From the NCBI RefSeq assembly GCF_001704295.1, contig NZ_CP012334.1:2616084-2680083 (forward strand): DNA of 64,000 bases. Direction: 5' to 3'. The position numbers were made by a program, and so were the translations under genes. A model generated the notes under the pieces. It was not told the DNA's origin, searched no databases, and was given only the letters and a program-made list of their open reading frames with translations. The stretch's first letter is position 1. Each line of letters opens with the position of its first letter. This DNA comes from Bordetella sp. H567 (GTDB lineage: Bacteria > Pseudomonadota > Gammaproteobacteria > Burkholderiales > Burkholderiaceae_B). Shown piece after piece: positions 34,280-42,255 of this stretch.

Positions 34280-34888
34280 TTACGCGGGCCAGTGGATCGC
34301 GGCCCATGCCAGCGAGACCGAAAACGCTCCCAGCACCACCGACGCACCGCGTTGTACGTGCTGCGGGCGCAGCCACTTGATACGGCCACTGGCCAGGTGC
34401 GAACCGAAAGCGATCCAGAGGGAGCCGATGGGCAATACCGCAAGGACGAACACGCCCATCGCCTGGGCGTAGGCAGGCAGTGTCGTGAAGGCCGCGGCGG
34501 GAAAGATGGTGCCGCCGAACAGGATCCCCTTGGGATTGAACAAGGTCGCCAAGAACAGGTCGCGCATCCGAAGCGTGGCCGTGTGGCCTTCCGTGGCCAG
34601 CACGGTCGCCGCGCGCCACATCCTGACGGCCAGATAAGCGATATACAGCCCGCACGCCATCCGTACCGAGGGAGGCAGCCAGGGCAGGGCATGGCTGGCC
34701 CCATTCAGGAATCCGCCCCACACCGTGATGTTGACGATGTAGCCCGCGGCTTCGGCGACCGGCAGCTTCCAGGACCGCCGCAGCCCTTGTCCCACGCCGG
34801 CTGCCGCCAGCAGGGTATTGGTAGGGCCAGGCACGGCAAGGACCGTGATGACGCCAAACAGGAACAGCAGGAATTGGGATTGATCCAT
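34280..34888 (-). CDS. LysE/RhtB-family exporter
   Basis: A 202-residue inner-membrane protein with about six helices. The N-terminal signature VLAVPGPTNTLLAAAG and the central LATLFNPKGILFGG (the usual NPKG box) identify the LysE/RhtB family, which exports amino acids or derivatives. The stop lies seven bases from the convergent Bug stop. HipA follows upstream on the same strand after 13 bp, but a link is not evident. Substrate unknown. Confidence 0.85.
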   Translation of the reverse strand: MDQSQFLLFLFGVITVLAVPGPTNTLLAAAGVGQGLRRSWKLPVAEAAGYIVNITVWGGFLNGASHALPWLPPSVRMACGLYIAYLAVRMWRAATVLATEGHTATLRMRDLFLATLFNPKGILFGGTIFPAAAFTTLPAYAQAMGVFVLAVLPIGSLWIAFGSHLASGRIKWLRPQHVQRGASVVLGAFSVSLAWAAIHWPA

Positions 34889-34901
34889 AGTGATTGACCC
34901 G

Positions 34902-36266
34902 TCACGGTTTGCGCGAATGGTAGCTTTGCAGCCGCGCGACCAGGCGGGCTTTCATTTGTTCGCTGATGGTCGACTGGGCGATCAGCGCCGGCCAGGTATC
35001 GAAGGCCTTGGCGGCACACTGCCGCAGGGCGGCCCAGGCCGGCTTTTCCGGCAAGCCCAGCCGCGCGCAGAAGTCGCGCACGACGACGGGAGTAAGAGGC
35101 GCCGCGGGATCGGCGGCGGGAACTGCCTTCGAAGAGGCGCTGTCCGCGGATCGCGGCACCAGCCTCAGCGCACGCCCTTTCTTCACGATCCCGTACGCCG
35201 CATAACCCACCAGGTCATACGCCGGCGGCAATTCGGCCGTGCGGCCGTCGGGATAGCGCAGGCCGATGTTCTTCAGGTGCATGTCCGGGTTGCCCATCAG
35301 GTCGCTGACGAGAATGCGCCGCAGCAGCTCGTGCACGGCCGCTTCGCCCAGCGAGGGGATCGCCATCATCACACCCGCGATGGTCAGATAATCCAGCGTG
35401 TATTTATGTTCGGGCTGAATATCCAGGATCTGGGCGAAATCTTCGCAATGCACGCGGCCCGTGGGCGTGTCGGCGTCGCGGTCGTATCGATAGACGGCCA
35501 GGAAACGCGTGTTCGCGTTGACGTCCCCCAGCTCGTACCCGTGTTCGACGGCCAGCCTTTCCAACGGCGCCAATTCCGATTCGACGACCGACACTCCCGA
35601 CGCGGCCGCCATTTGCAGCGATAGATGTTCCAGCTCGGGCAGAAGCGGGTATTGCGCCACGGGCAGCTTGGCGATGACGTGGCGCACATGCCGGGGATGC
35701 TTCAACTTCGTACGCGCGACGAAACGGTCGCCCTGCTTGAGGACGGCAAGCTTGGCTTGAACGCCGGATATCGAAATGCCATCGTCCAGAGGCGCCTCGA
35801 CGACCGACATTTCCAGCGCATCGTTGTCCTGGGCGATATAGCGCGTCAGTTCCGCTCGCGTAAGCCTGGCCGGCAGCGCGTGCACATCGCCGGGCAGGTC
35901 CTTGCCGGTGGCCGCGAGCAACTCGAAATGATCGTTCGGATCGCAACCACGGAGCTCGGCAATCCGCGTGCGTAACGGCCCTTCCGGCAGCAGGTTCTGG
36001 AAAAATGCCGGAAGCAGCCAGCCGCGATCCGGCGCATCGGACAAGGCGCCGTTCAGCTGGGGCGCGGTGACGCCGGCCCAGAATGCCGCCTGCGCCTGCG
36101 GGTCGCCTGCCAGGAAGGAATAGGAAAGGGCCGGCTGATGCGGATCGCGGGCGAAACGTTCGTCGGCAACGAAGCGGTTGATGACCTGGTCGTGGGAAAG
36201 CGCGTACTGGAAGAGAATGCCGACGCGCCGCTTGCCCAGGCGTATCTCCAGGGCCTTGACGTTCAT
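34902..36266 (-). CDS. hipA: HipA-family Ser/Thr kinase toxin
   Basis: A 454-residue protein. HipA kinases phosphorylate glutamyl-tRNA synthetase in E. coli and cause growth arrest. Visible motifs are the N-terminal subdomain ending in NLLPEGPLR, the P-loop-like SISGVQAKLAV, the catalytic block NPDMHLKNIGL (Asp and Asn of the kinase centre) and the metal-binding PAYDLVGY. Active-site residues appear intact. The ATG at 36266 overlaps the hipB stop (ATGA), so expression is coupled to the antitoxin. Inverted repeats upstream of hipB probably bind the complex. Confidence 0.9.
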   Translation of the reverse strand: MNVKALEIRLGKRRVGILFQYALSHDQVINRFVADERFARDPHQPALSYSFLAGDPQAQAAFWAGVTAPQLNGALSDAPDRGWLLPAFFQNLLPEGPLRTRIAELRGCDPNDHFELLAATGKDLPGDVHALPARLTRAELTRYIAQDNDALEMSVVEAPLDDGISISGVQAKLAVLKQGDRFVARTKLKHPRHVRHVIAKLPVAQYPLLPELEHLSLQMAAASGVSVVESELAPLERLAVEHGYELGDVNANTRFLAVYRYDRDADTPTGRVHCEDFAQILDIQPEHKYTLDYLTIAGVMMAIPSLGEAAVHELLRRILVSDLMGNPDMHLKNIGLRYPDGRTAELPPAYDLVGYAAYGIVKKGRALRLVPRSADSASSKAVPAADPAAPLTPVVVRDFCARLGLPEKPAWAALRQCAAKAFDTWPALIAQSTISEQMKARLVARLQSYHSRKP

Positions 36267-36583
36267 CGCTTCTTCCCATCAGCCGGCCGATCCGCGGCTT
36301 GGAGGCGTTTGCGGACCTGGTCGACCATGGTTTCCACCACGGGCGCGGCAGCGGTGGGCGGCTGCAGCCCGCGCGCCGCGTCCTTCGGCACGAGAAGAAG
36401 CTCCAATCCGAGCCGGTCCGCCACGGCCAGCAAGGTGCTTACCTTGAAGTCTTCCGTGCCCTTCAGCACGTTGACCATGGTCTGGCGCGATATGCCAGCG
36501 GACTCGCGCACGGATTCCTGGGTGACGCCGTTGTGCCGCATCACCGTGCGTAGCTGGGCGGAAATCTCGCTGATGGATTTCAT
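36263..36583 (-). CDS. hipB: HipB-like antitoxin, Xre/HTH family
   Basis: A 106-residue DNA-binding antitoxin: HTH at about 5-60 (ISAQLRTVMRHNGVTQESV, AGISRQTMVNVLKGTEDFKV, LLAVADRLGLELLLVPK), then a 40-residue polar tail. I use the ATG at 36583; a TTG three codons upstream (36592) is possible. No ribosome binding site is clear because an inverted repeat begins 11 bases upstream, so operator binding may also block translation start. It overlaps hipA by four bases. Confidence 0.87.
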   Translation of the reverse strand: MKSISEISAQLRTVMRHNGVTQESVRESAGISRQTMVNVLKGTEDFKVSTLLAVADRLGLELLLVPKDAARGLQPPTAAAPVVETMVDQVRKRLQAADRPADGKKR

Positions 36584-36593
36584 GTCGGTCAAA

Positions 36594-36617
36594 GTAGAAT
36601 TTCTGGGATTATTCTAC
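36594..36617. promoter_or_regulatory. hipBA operator, repeat 1
   Basis: GTAGAAT-N10-ATTCTAC is a perfect seven-base inverted repeat ending 11 bp before the hipB start. The same half-site recurs in a second repeat 70 bp further upstream, as expected for cooperative HipB binding. Confidence 0.65.
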
Positions 36618-36664
36618 CTTAATAGTATAAAAAAGCAAGAAAGCCCTGCTAAATTGAGCCTAAT

Positions 36665-36695
36665 AAAGTAGGTAATACGGAAAGTATTCTACTTT
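36665..36695. promoter_or_regulatory. hipBA operator, repeat 2
   Basis: AAAGTAGGTAATAC and GTATTCTACTTT form an imperfect inverted repeat with a five-base centre; the outer seven bases match perfectly. The core TAGAAT/ATTCTA is shared with repeat 1. The AT-rich DNA between the two repeats is the likely promoter. Confidence 0.6.
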
Positions 36696-36783
36696 GATGG
36701 AATGGGCGAAAATGCTGGCGCGGCTCCGCCCATCGCCAACGGGCACCCGGCCTTTGCCGGCACCGATTCCCTGCCGGGCGCCT

Positions 36784-37263
36784 TCAGCCGCGCCGGGCTG
36801 CCTCGATCGTGGCAATGTCGATCTTGCGCATCTGCATCATCGCGTCGAAAGCGCGCTTGGCCGCGGCGCGGTCCGGGTCGGTGAACGCGGCGGTAAGGGC
36901 GCGCGGCGTGATCTGCCACGACAGGCCCCACTTGTCCCTGCACCAGCCGCAGGCGCTTTCCTGGCCACCGTTGCCGACGATCGCGTCCCACAGGCGGTCG
37001 GTTTCGGCCTGGTCGTCTGTCGCGATCTGGAAGGAAAACGCCTCGCTGTGCTTGAATGCCGGGCCACCGTTCAGTCCCAGGCAGGGGATGCCCGCGACGG
37101 TGAACTCCACCGTCAGGACGTCGCCTTCCTTCCCAGACGGATAATCCCCGGGTGCGCGATGTACCGCCCGCACCTCGCTGTCCGGAAACGTCTCGGCATA
37201 GAACTGCGCGGCTTCCAGGGCGGTGCCGTCGTACCACAGGCAGATCGTGTTTTTGGCAACCAT
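36784..37263 (-). CDS. VOC-superfamily protein (PhnB / 3-demethylubiquinone-9 methyltransferase-like)
   Basis: A 159-residue protein of the PhnB-like glyoxalase fold. Signature stretches are ICLWYDGTALEAAQFYAETFPDS-like N-terminus, VEFTVAGIPCLGLNGGPAF, FSFQIATDDQAETDRLWDAIV, CGWCRDKWGLSWQI and the C-terminal AFDAMMQMRKIDIATIEAA. No enzymatic activity is established for this subgroup. GGAGAACG precedes the ATG. Single gene. Confidence 0.85.
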   Translation of the reverse strand: MVAKNTICLWYDGTALEAAQFYAETFPDSEVRAVHRAPGDYPSGKEGDVLTVEFTVAGIPCLGLNGGPAFKHSEAFSFQIATDDQAETDRLWDAIVGNGGQESACGWCRDKWGLSWQITPRALTAAFTDPDRAAAKRAFDAMMQMRKIDIATIEAARRG

Positions 37264-37323
37264 GCTCGTTCTCCAAGTCGTGACCGGTCCAGGAATTCTA
37301 CCTATGCCTGTGCTACGGGATGA

Positions 37324-37887
37324 CTATGCCGTGCCGGGCCGGCCCGTGCCGCGCATTTGCTCGGCGGGCCGGGGAAAGCCGCTGCGATCGCTGTAGTCCG
37401 GGTAGTCGATTCCCGGCCTGCGCGGGGCACGCCGATACGCATAGGCGGCGTAGAGGTCGACAGTGGCCACGGTCGCCAGATTTGCCTGCGTGGTACTGGT
37501 GCGCGCCGATGACGCGCGGCGCGACCGGCCCGTCGCCACGGTAGCGATGTCCAGCATATCGCCCCCCACGCGCGCCCATAGCCACGGCGCCGCATCGGCG
37601 GACTTCAGAATGCCGAGGCCGGTGGCGATTTCGCGCAGTCCGTAAAGCCGTACCAGCGCGGCTTGCGGCCTGAGACCGGAGGCCCGCGCTATCGCCCTTG
37701 GCATTGCCAGTTCGGCGATTCCGAGCGCGATGCTGAACCATCCAAGTCCCAGGGCCAAGCCACCCTGCGCGGCGGCCCGCGGCGGAGCATGCGCCGCTTC
37801 CGGCCAAGGCGATTGCGCTTGTGCGGGTTGTGGGCGGGCTTCTTGGCGCTCAGTCGCTTCGGACGGAGCTTGAGTCGTTGTGTGCAT
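37324..37887 (-). CDS. Small membrane protein related to the N-terminal part of cyclase/dehydrase proteins
   Basis: A 187-residue protein. After a 40-residue polar Gln/Ala/Pro-rich start come hydrophobic segments LALGLGWFSIALGIAELAM and LYGLREIATGLGILK, then APWLWARVGGDMLDIATV. This pattern is found at the N-terminus of larger proteins annotated as cyclase/dehydrase, where a SRPBCC domain follows; here that domain is absent and the protein ends in a Tyr/Arg/Pro-rich tail. A perfect AGGAGG ribosome binding site lies before the ATG. Function unknown; membrane-associated. Confidence 0.65.
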   Translation of the reverse strand: MHTTTQAPSEATERQEARPQPAQAQSPWPEAAHAPPRAAAQGGLALGLGWFSIALGIAELAMPRAIARASGLRPQAALVRLYGLREIATGLGILKSADAAPWLWARVGGDMLDIATVATGRSRRASSARTSTTQANLATVATVDLYAAYAYRRAPRRPGIDYPDYSDRSGFPRPAEQMRGTGRPGTA

Positions 37888-38118
37888 GAGTCCTCCTATC
37901 GGTCGGACGCATTTCTCAGCAAGGGGTGTTCCGCTCGGCGCATGGCCAGGCGAAAGGGGGGCGCGGCAGTCGGCGCTATTTGGGTGGCAATGAACGCCAT
38001 GCACCGTTGCGGCCGCGCGTTTTTTATTGATTTTCAATCGCGCGGCGACGCGATGGCGGTCGCCCTGGGCTGGGCCTATGTGCGCGATGGCGGACTGGCA
38101 TGGATGCAATCCGTGTTT

Positions 38119-38146
38119 GCGTCCCCCGCCGTGCGGGCGGGGACGC
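38119..38146 (-). terminator. GC-rich hairpin after the parvulin gene
   Basis: GCGTCCCC and GGGGACGC form the base of a stem with further GCC/GGGC pairing inside. It starts 10 bp after the parvulin stop on the reverse strand. There is no T-run, so termination efficiency is uncertain. Confidence 0.4.
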
Positions 38147-38156
38147 GCGATGCACT

Positions 38157-38435
38157 TCAGCGGCGGTCGGTGACTTCGACCAGGTGGTAGCCGAATTGGG
38201 TCTTGACGGGGCCTTGCACGACATTCACGGGGGCGCTGAACACGACTTCGTCGAACTCGCGCACCATCTGGCCGGGACCGAAGGTGCCCAGGTTGCCGCC
38301 ATCGCGGCCGGACGGGCACTGGGAGTGTTCGCGGGCGACTTGCGCGAAATCGGCGCCGCCTTCGATGGCGGTTTTCAGCTCATTGCATTGCTGTTCCGTG
38401 GGAACCAGGATGTGGCGGGCGGTGGCTTGGGCCAT
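38157..38435 (-). CDS. ppiC: Parvulin-type peptidyl-prolyl isomerase (PpiC)
   Basis: A 92-residue single-domain parvulin without signal peptide. It shows TARHILVPTEQQCNEL, FAQVAREHSQCPSGRDGGNLG, FGPGQMVREFDEVVFS and the end block TQFGYHLVEVTDRR, all family hallmarks. Length equals E. coli PpiC (93). It catalyses cis-trans isomerisation of prolyl bonds in the cytoplasm. AAGGAG lies eight bases before the ATG at 38435. Monocistronic. Confidence 0.93.
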   Translation of the reverse strand: MAQATARHILVPTEQQCNELKTAIEGGADFAQVAREHSQCPSGRDGGNLGTFGPGQMVREFDEVVFSAPVNVVQGPVKTQFGYHLVEVTDRR

Positions 38436-38548
38436 GGGAATCTCCTTGTTTGAAAGTGAGTCCGCAAGCGTAACCCAATCGCGCGATGCATGCCGTGACG
38501 CGTTGAAAGCCGATATGCCATGCCCCTGGGCCGTCGCCCGCCATGAAG

Positions 38549-39574
38549 TCAGCGTCCGCGCGCCTTCAGCTGCGCATCCAGCCGCGTGTACACGCGCCGC
38601 GCATTGCCTTCGAAGATCTTGAAGCGCGCCTCGGGCGTGATGTCCGCGGCGGCCACATAACGGCGCGTATCGTCGAAGTAATGCCCCGTTTCCGGGTCGA
38701 TGCCGCGCACGGCGCCGATCATTTCGCTGGCGAACAGGATGTTGTCGACCGGGATGACGCGGGTGAGCAGGTCGATGCCCGGTTGGTGGTACACGCAGGT
38801 ATCGAAAAAGATGTTGTTCAACAGGTGATCCTGCAGCAGCGGCTTCTTCAGTGCCTGCGCCAGGCCGCGGAAGCGGCCCCAGTGGTAGGGCACGGCGCCA
38901 CCGCCATGCGGAATGATGAATTTCAGGGTAGGGAAGTCGCTGAAGAGATCCGAGTCCAGGCATTGCATGAATGCCGTCGTGTCGGCGTTCAGGTAATGCG
39001 CGCCCGTGGTGTGGAAGCAGGCGTTGCAGCTCTGGCTGACGTGCACCATGGCGGGGACGTCGTATTCGACCAGCTTCTCGTACAGCGGATACCAGTAGCG
39101 GTCGCTCAACGGCGGACTGGTCCAATGGCCGCCGGAGGGATCGGGATTCAGGTTGACGGCGACATTGCCGTATTCCTCCACGCAGCGCTTGAGCTCCGGC
39201 AGGCAGGTCGCCACGTCGACGCCGGGGCTTTGAGGCAGCATGGCGGCGGGCACGAAATGGTCCGGGAATAGCGAGGCCACGCGGAAGCACATCTCGTTGC
39301 AGATTGCCGACCACGTGGACGAGACCTGGAAGTCGCCGATGTGGTGCGCCATGAAGCTGGCGCGCGGGCTGAACACCGTGATGTCATGGCCGCGCTCTTT
39401 CATGATGCGCAGCTGGTTGGACTCGATTGCTTCGCGCAGCTCGTCGTCGCTGATGTGGAGTTCGGACGCCTTGGGCGCGGGCGTGCCGTCATTGATCGAG
39501 GCGACCTGGCGTTTGCGCCAGGCTTCCAGGGCGGCGGGGGCGGTGGTGAAGTGTCCGTGACAATCGATGATCAT
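38549..39574 (-). CDS. ligJ: 4-Oxalomesaconate hydratase, LigJ type (amidohydrolase family)
   Basis: A 341-residue metal-dependent hydratase converting 4-oxalomesaconate to 4-carboxy-4-hydroxy-2-oxoadipate in protocatechuate 4,5-cleavage and gallate degradation. The sequence follows Sphingobium LigJ closely: MIIDCHGHFTTAPAALEAW, FSPRASFMAHHIGDF, SSTWSAICNE, LNPDPSGGHWTSPPL, HGGGAVPYHWGRFRGLAQ and ASEMIGAVRGIDPETGHY. Metal ligands HxH and HGGG are intact. Its tautomerase partner lies 11 kb away at 50134, and the aldolase that should follow is not in this window. Confidence 0.92.
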   Translation of the reverse strand: MIIDCHGHFTTAPAALEAWRKRQVASINDGTPAPKASELHISDDELREAIESNQLRIMKERGHDITVFSPRASFMAHHIGDFQVSSTWSAICNEMCFRVASLFPDHFVPAAMLPQSPGVDVATCLPELKRCVEEYGNVAVNLNPDPSGGHWTSPPLSDRYWYPLYEKLVEYDVPAMVHVSQSCNACFHTTGAHYLNADTTAFMQCLDSDLFSDFPTLKFIIPHGGGAVPYHWGRFRGLAQALKKPLLQDHLLNNIFFDTCVYHQPGIDLLTRVIPVDNILFASEMIGAVRGIDPETGHYFDDTRRYVAAADITPEARFKIFEGNARRVYTRLDAQLKARGR

Positions 39575-39715
39575 GCCAACTCATCCGGTGAAGCCGCCGA
39601 ACCCTGGTCCGGGCGAGGCGGCATTGCATCTTGTGGGTGTCTCCTCGGGGATGCGGCGCCGCGGGGCGCCTGCCATCCCTGGATGAGTGATGGTGCGATC
39701 CGCGGGCGCCCGAGT

Positions 39716-39748
39716 CAAATATATATTTGCGAGTGTTTCGATATCGAA
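39716..39748. promoter_or_regulatory. Two perfect palindromes upstream of ligJ
   Basis: CAAATATATATTTG (14 bp, 39716-39729) and TTCGATATCGAA (12 bp, 39737-39748) are both perfect palindromes in the only AT-rich part of the gap between ligJ and the small lipoprotein. They lie about 140-175 bp before the ligJ start. They could be regulator-binding sites; the regulator is not identifiable. Confidence 0.5.
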
Positions 39749-39762
39749 CTCGAATAAGTCGC

Positions 39763-39957
39763 CTACCAGCTCGAGGAATACATGCCATTAAAAGGCTGGT
39801 TGTTCTCTTCGCCGAAGTTCGCCGCGTGGTAGACGGCGGGATCCGTCTGACCGCGGTTTTCCCGGCTCGACATGCTGCTGCGGGAGCTGGAATCCGGCAT
39901 GGCGCAGCCGGTCAGCACGCACGCGAGCAGGGCGCAAGCGACGGTCATGGTCTTCAT
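39763..39957 (-). CDS. Small lipoprotein
   Basis: A 64-residue product with signal MKTMTVACALLACVLTGC (lipobox Cys at residue 18) and a Ser-rich mature part followed by NRGQTDPAVYHAANFGEEN and the end NGMYSSSW. GGAGG lies seven bases before the ATG at 39957. No family is recognised; it resembles other tiny envelope lipoproteins of Bordetella. Confidence 0.7.
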   Translation of the reverse strand: MKTMTVACALLACVLTGCAMPDSSSRSSMSSRENRGQTDPAVYHAANFGEENNQPFNGMYSSSW

Positions 39958-40236
39958 GGTGAACCTCCATAAGTGATGCTTGCCGGAAACATGGCGGCCG
40001 GAGGGCTCCGACGCCATTCTCATCCTTTCCGGTTTCCTGATTCGCACTGGATGCGAGCGCGATGTGGAAGATGGAGATTGCGAGCACCGCGCGTTCGCTA
40101 CTTTCGCGACAGGCGGTAACGCGCTCATTCTGTCGCTCGCCGATATCTGCGTCCACGGGCGTTTCCTTAGCTTTCCTTCACACTGTGTAGATGCCGGCGA
40201 GGGTTTTCGAGCATGGAGGAAGACGTCGCACGAAGT
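39958..40236. other. Intergenic region between divergent genes
   Basis: About 280 bp without a convincing gene. An open frame across it on the plus strand (39980-40282) has no ribosome binding site and no recognisable family. The right end leads into an operator-like palindrome and the CoA-transferase ribosome binding site. Confidence 0.4.
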
Positions 40237-40255
40237 TAGGATGTCCAACATCCTA
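40237..40255. promoter_or_regulatory. Operator-like inverted repeat before the CoA-transferase operon
   Basis: TAGGATGT-CCA-ACATCCTA has perfect eight-base arms and a three-base centre. The GT-N3-AC core fits the FadR/FCD class of GntR operators. A FadR-type GntR is the second gene of the operon that begins 39 bp downstream. Confidence 0.65.
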
Positions 40256-40293
40256 CAAACTTCTATTGAACTAAAGGTATAGGAGACATCCCC

Positions 40294-41472
40294 GTGGCCT
40301 TTGCCCCGCTGAAGCGCTTCGTCGTCCTGGACTTGTCCCGGGTCCGTTCCGGTCCCGCGGCCGTGCGGCAGTTCGCCGACTGGGGCGCGGACGTCATCAA
40401 GATCGAGGAGCCCAGCGAGGTCAAGGATGACAAGCCGGGCGGCGCCGCCAAGTTCAGCGACTACCAGAACACCCATCGCAACAAGCGCAGCCTGACGCTG
40501 AACCTCAAGCATCCGGAAGGCAAGGCCGTATTCATGGAGCTGGTCAAGCGCGCCGACGTGCTGGTCGAAAACTACCGCCCCTCGGTCAAGGCCAAGCTGG
40601 GCATCGACTATGCATCCCTGCGCGCCGTGAATCCGCGGCTGGTCTACGCCAGCATTTCGGGCTTCGGCCAGGACGGCCCCTACGCGGATCGCCCCGGGCT
40701 GGACCAGATCGCCCAGGGATTGGGCGGCCTGATGTCGGTCACGGGCGAAGCCGATCGCGGCCCCATGCGTGCGGGCATCCCGATCGCCGACTTGAGTGCC
40801 GGCCTGTTCGCCGCCATCGGCGTCCTGATCGCGCTGCTGGAGCGCGAGGAAACAGGCGTGGGGCGCTGGGTGCAGACCTCGCTGCTGCAGGCCCAGGTAT
40901 GGATGATGGATTTCCAGGCGACGCGTTGGCTGATCGACGGCGAAGTGCCCGCGCAGTCGGGCAACGATCACCCCACCAGCGCGCCGACCGGCGTGTATCC
41001 CACCGCCGACGGCTATATCAATATCGCCGCCATGGGCTCGGGCATGTTCACGCGCCTGTGCGAGGTGCTGGAGCTGCCGGCGCTGGTCCACGATCCGCGT
41101 TTCGTCGAGGCCGGGTCGCGCGTGGAAAACCGTGCGGACCTGAATCGCCAGATCATCGCGCGCACCCGCACCCGCACCAGCGCCGAGTGGATAGAACGCC
41201 TGAATGCGGCGGGCGTGCCGTGCGGCCCCATCCTCTCCATGGATGGCACCTTCGACAACGAACAGGTAAAGCACCTGAACATGGTGCGGCATGTGCGCCA
41301 CCCGGCGCGGGGCGACATCGCCATCATGGCGCAGCCGGTGATTTTCGGCGGCACCGAGCCGCCGGAGGTACGGCCCGCCCCGGAGACCGGCGCGCAGTCC
41401 GACGAGATCCTGGCCTGGCTGGGCATGGACGAGGCGCGGCGCGCCCGTTTGCGCGCGGCCGGGGCGATATGA
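40294..41472 (+). CDS. Family III CoA-transferase (CaiB/BaiF)
   Basis: A 392-residue family III CoA-transferase: VLDLSRVRSGPAAVRQFADWGADVIKIEEP, NTHRNKRSLTLNLKHPEG and ISGFGQDGPYADRPGLDQIAQGLGG-like sequence are typical. These enzymes move CoA between carboxylic acids. The strand that usually holds the catalytic Asp (SLLDA-like) reads SLLQAQ, so the aligned residue appears to be Gln. The start is a GTG at 40294 with AGGAG upstream. It is followed by a FadR-type GntR and an enoyl-CoA hydratase, suggesting activation and hydration of an unsaturated acid. Confidence 0.88.
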   Translation: MAFAPLKRFVVLDLSRVRSGPAAVRQFADWGADVIKIEEPSEVKDDKPGGAAKFSDYQNTHRNKRSLTLNLKHPEGKAVFMELVKRADVLVENYRPSVKAKLGIDYASLRAVNPRLVYASISGFGQDGPYADRPGLDQIAQGLGGLMSVTGEADRGPMRAGIPIADLSAGLFAAIGVLIALLEREETGVGRWVQTSLLQAQVWMMDFQATRWLIDGEVPAQSGNDHPTSAPTGVYPTADGYINIAAMGSGMFTRLCEVLELPALVHDPRFVEAGSRVENRADLNRQIIARTRTRTSAEWIERLNAAGVPCGPILSMDGTFDNEQVKHLNMVRHVRHPARGDIAIMAQPVIFGGTEPPEVRPAPETGAQSDEILAWLGMDEARRARLRAAGAI

Positions 41473-41511
41473 CACCATCGCGCCTTTCCCACGCATAACC
41501 GGTATACCCCC

Positions 41512-42255
41512 ATGGTCCGCAGCGAAATCCCGTCCGACGCGATCTTCGGCAGCCTGGCCCGGCCCGATAACCTGCCCGACGAGATCGCGCAGCAGATACG
41601 GCAGAAGATCCTGAGCCAGGCCTTCGAGCCCGGCCAGCGCCTGCCGACGGAGCTGGAGCTGGCGCAGCTTTTCGGTGTCAGCCGCAACGTCGTGCGCGAG
41701 GCGATCGCACGGCTCAAGCTGTCCGGCTATGTCGAGACGCGCCGTGGGGTGGGCAGCTTCGTGACGGCGGAGACGGGCCAGCGCAATTTCGAGATCCTGC
41801 CGCAGGACCTGCTGCGCGAGGAAGCCCTGGTACAGGTCTACCAGCTGCGGGTGGAAATCGAGGCCGGCGCCGCGGCGCTGGCGGCGCAGCAGCGCACGGA
41901 CGCGCAGCTGGCGCAGCTGCGCGCCGCGCTGATCATCGCCGATGCGTCCAGCGACGACTGGCGCGAAGGCGCGGATACGGCGCTGGACTTTCACATGGCG
42001 GTGGGCAAGGCCACCAACAATCCGTACTTCGTGCGGCTGCTCGCGCATTTCGGCCATGCGATCGGCGACGCCGTGCGCACGCTGCGCTACGGCAGTACCG
42101 GCACCGACCGCGTGGCACAGATCGAAAGCGAGCACCACCGGATATTCGACGCGATCGCCGCCCGCGACAGCGAGGCCGCGCGCCAGGCCATGCGCCTGCA
42201 CCTGATCAACGGCATGCAGCGCCGCCAGGCGCTGCTGAAGGGAAAACAGCAATGA
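41512..42255 (+). CDS. GntR-family regulator, FadR/FCD subgroup
   Basis: A 247-residue regulator: winged HTH at about 20-90 (LPDEIAQQIRQKILSQAFEPG, LPTELELAQLFGVSRNVVREAIARL, TRRGVGSFV) and an all-helical FCD domain from about 105, with likely metal ligands in DFHMAVGKATNN and the His of MRLHLIN. It starts 39 bp after the CoA-transferase gene and overlaps the enoyl-CoA hydratase start (ATGA). The inverted repeat before the operon is a probable binding site, making this an autoregulated operon. Confidence 0.9.
   Translation: MVRSEIPSDAIFGSLARPDNLPDEIAQQIRQKILSQAFEPGQRLPTELELAQLFGVSRNVVREAIARLKLSGYVETRRGVGSFVTAETGQRNFEILPQDLLREEALVQVYQLRVEIEAGAAALAAQQRTDAQLAQLRAALIIADASSDDWREGADTALDFHMAVGKATNNPYFVRLLAHFGHAIGDAVRTLRYGSTGTDRVAQIESEHHRIFDAIAARDSEAARQAMRLHLINGMQRRQALLKGKQQ

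Noticed and set aside
37930-38160. Possible small plus-strand gene between the membrane protein and parvulin genes
   Set aside because: No ribosome binding site, no recognisable family, and it would run into the parvulin terminator hairpin and gene end.
39980-40282. Open frame of 100 codons before the CoA-transferase gene
   Set aside because: No start signal, atypical composition and overlap with the operator and ribosome binding site of the following gene.
39958-42252. Very long reverse-strand open frame upstream of the small lipoprotein
   Set aside because: It lies antisense to the CoA-transferase and GntR genes and looks non-protein-like; only the last 64 codons (39763-39957) have a signal peptide and ribosome binding site.
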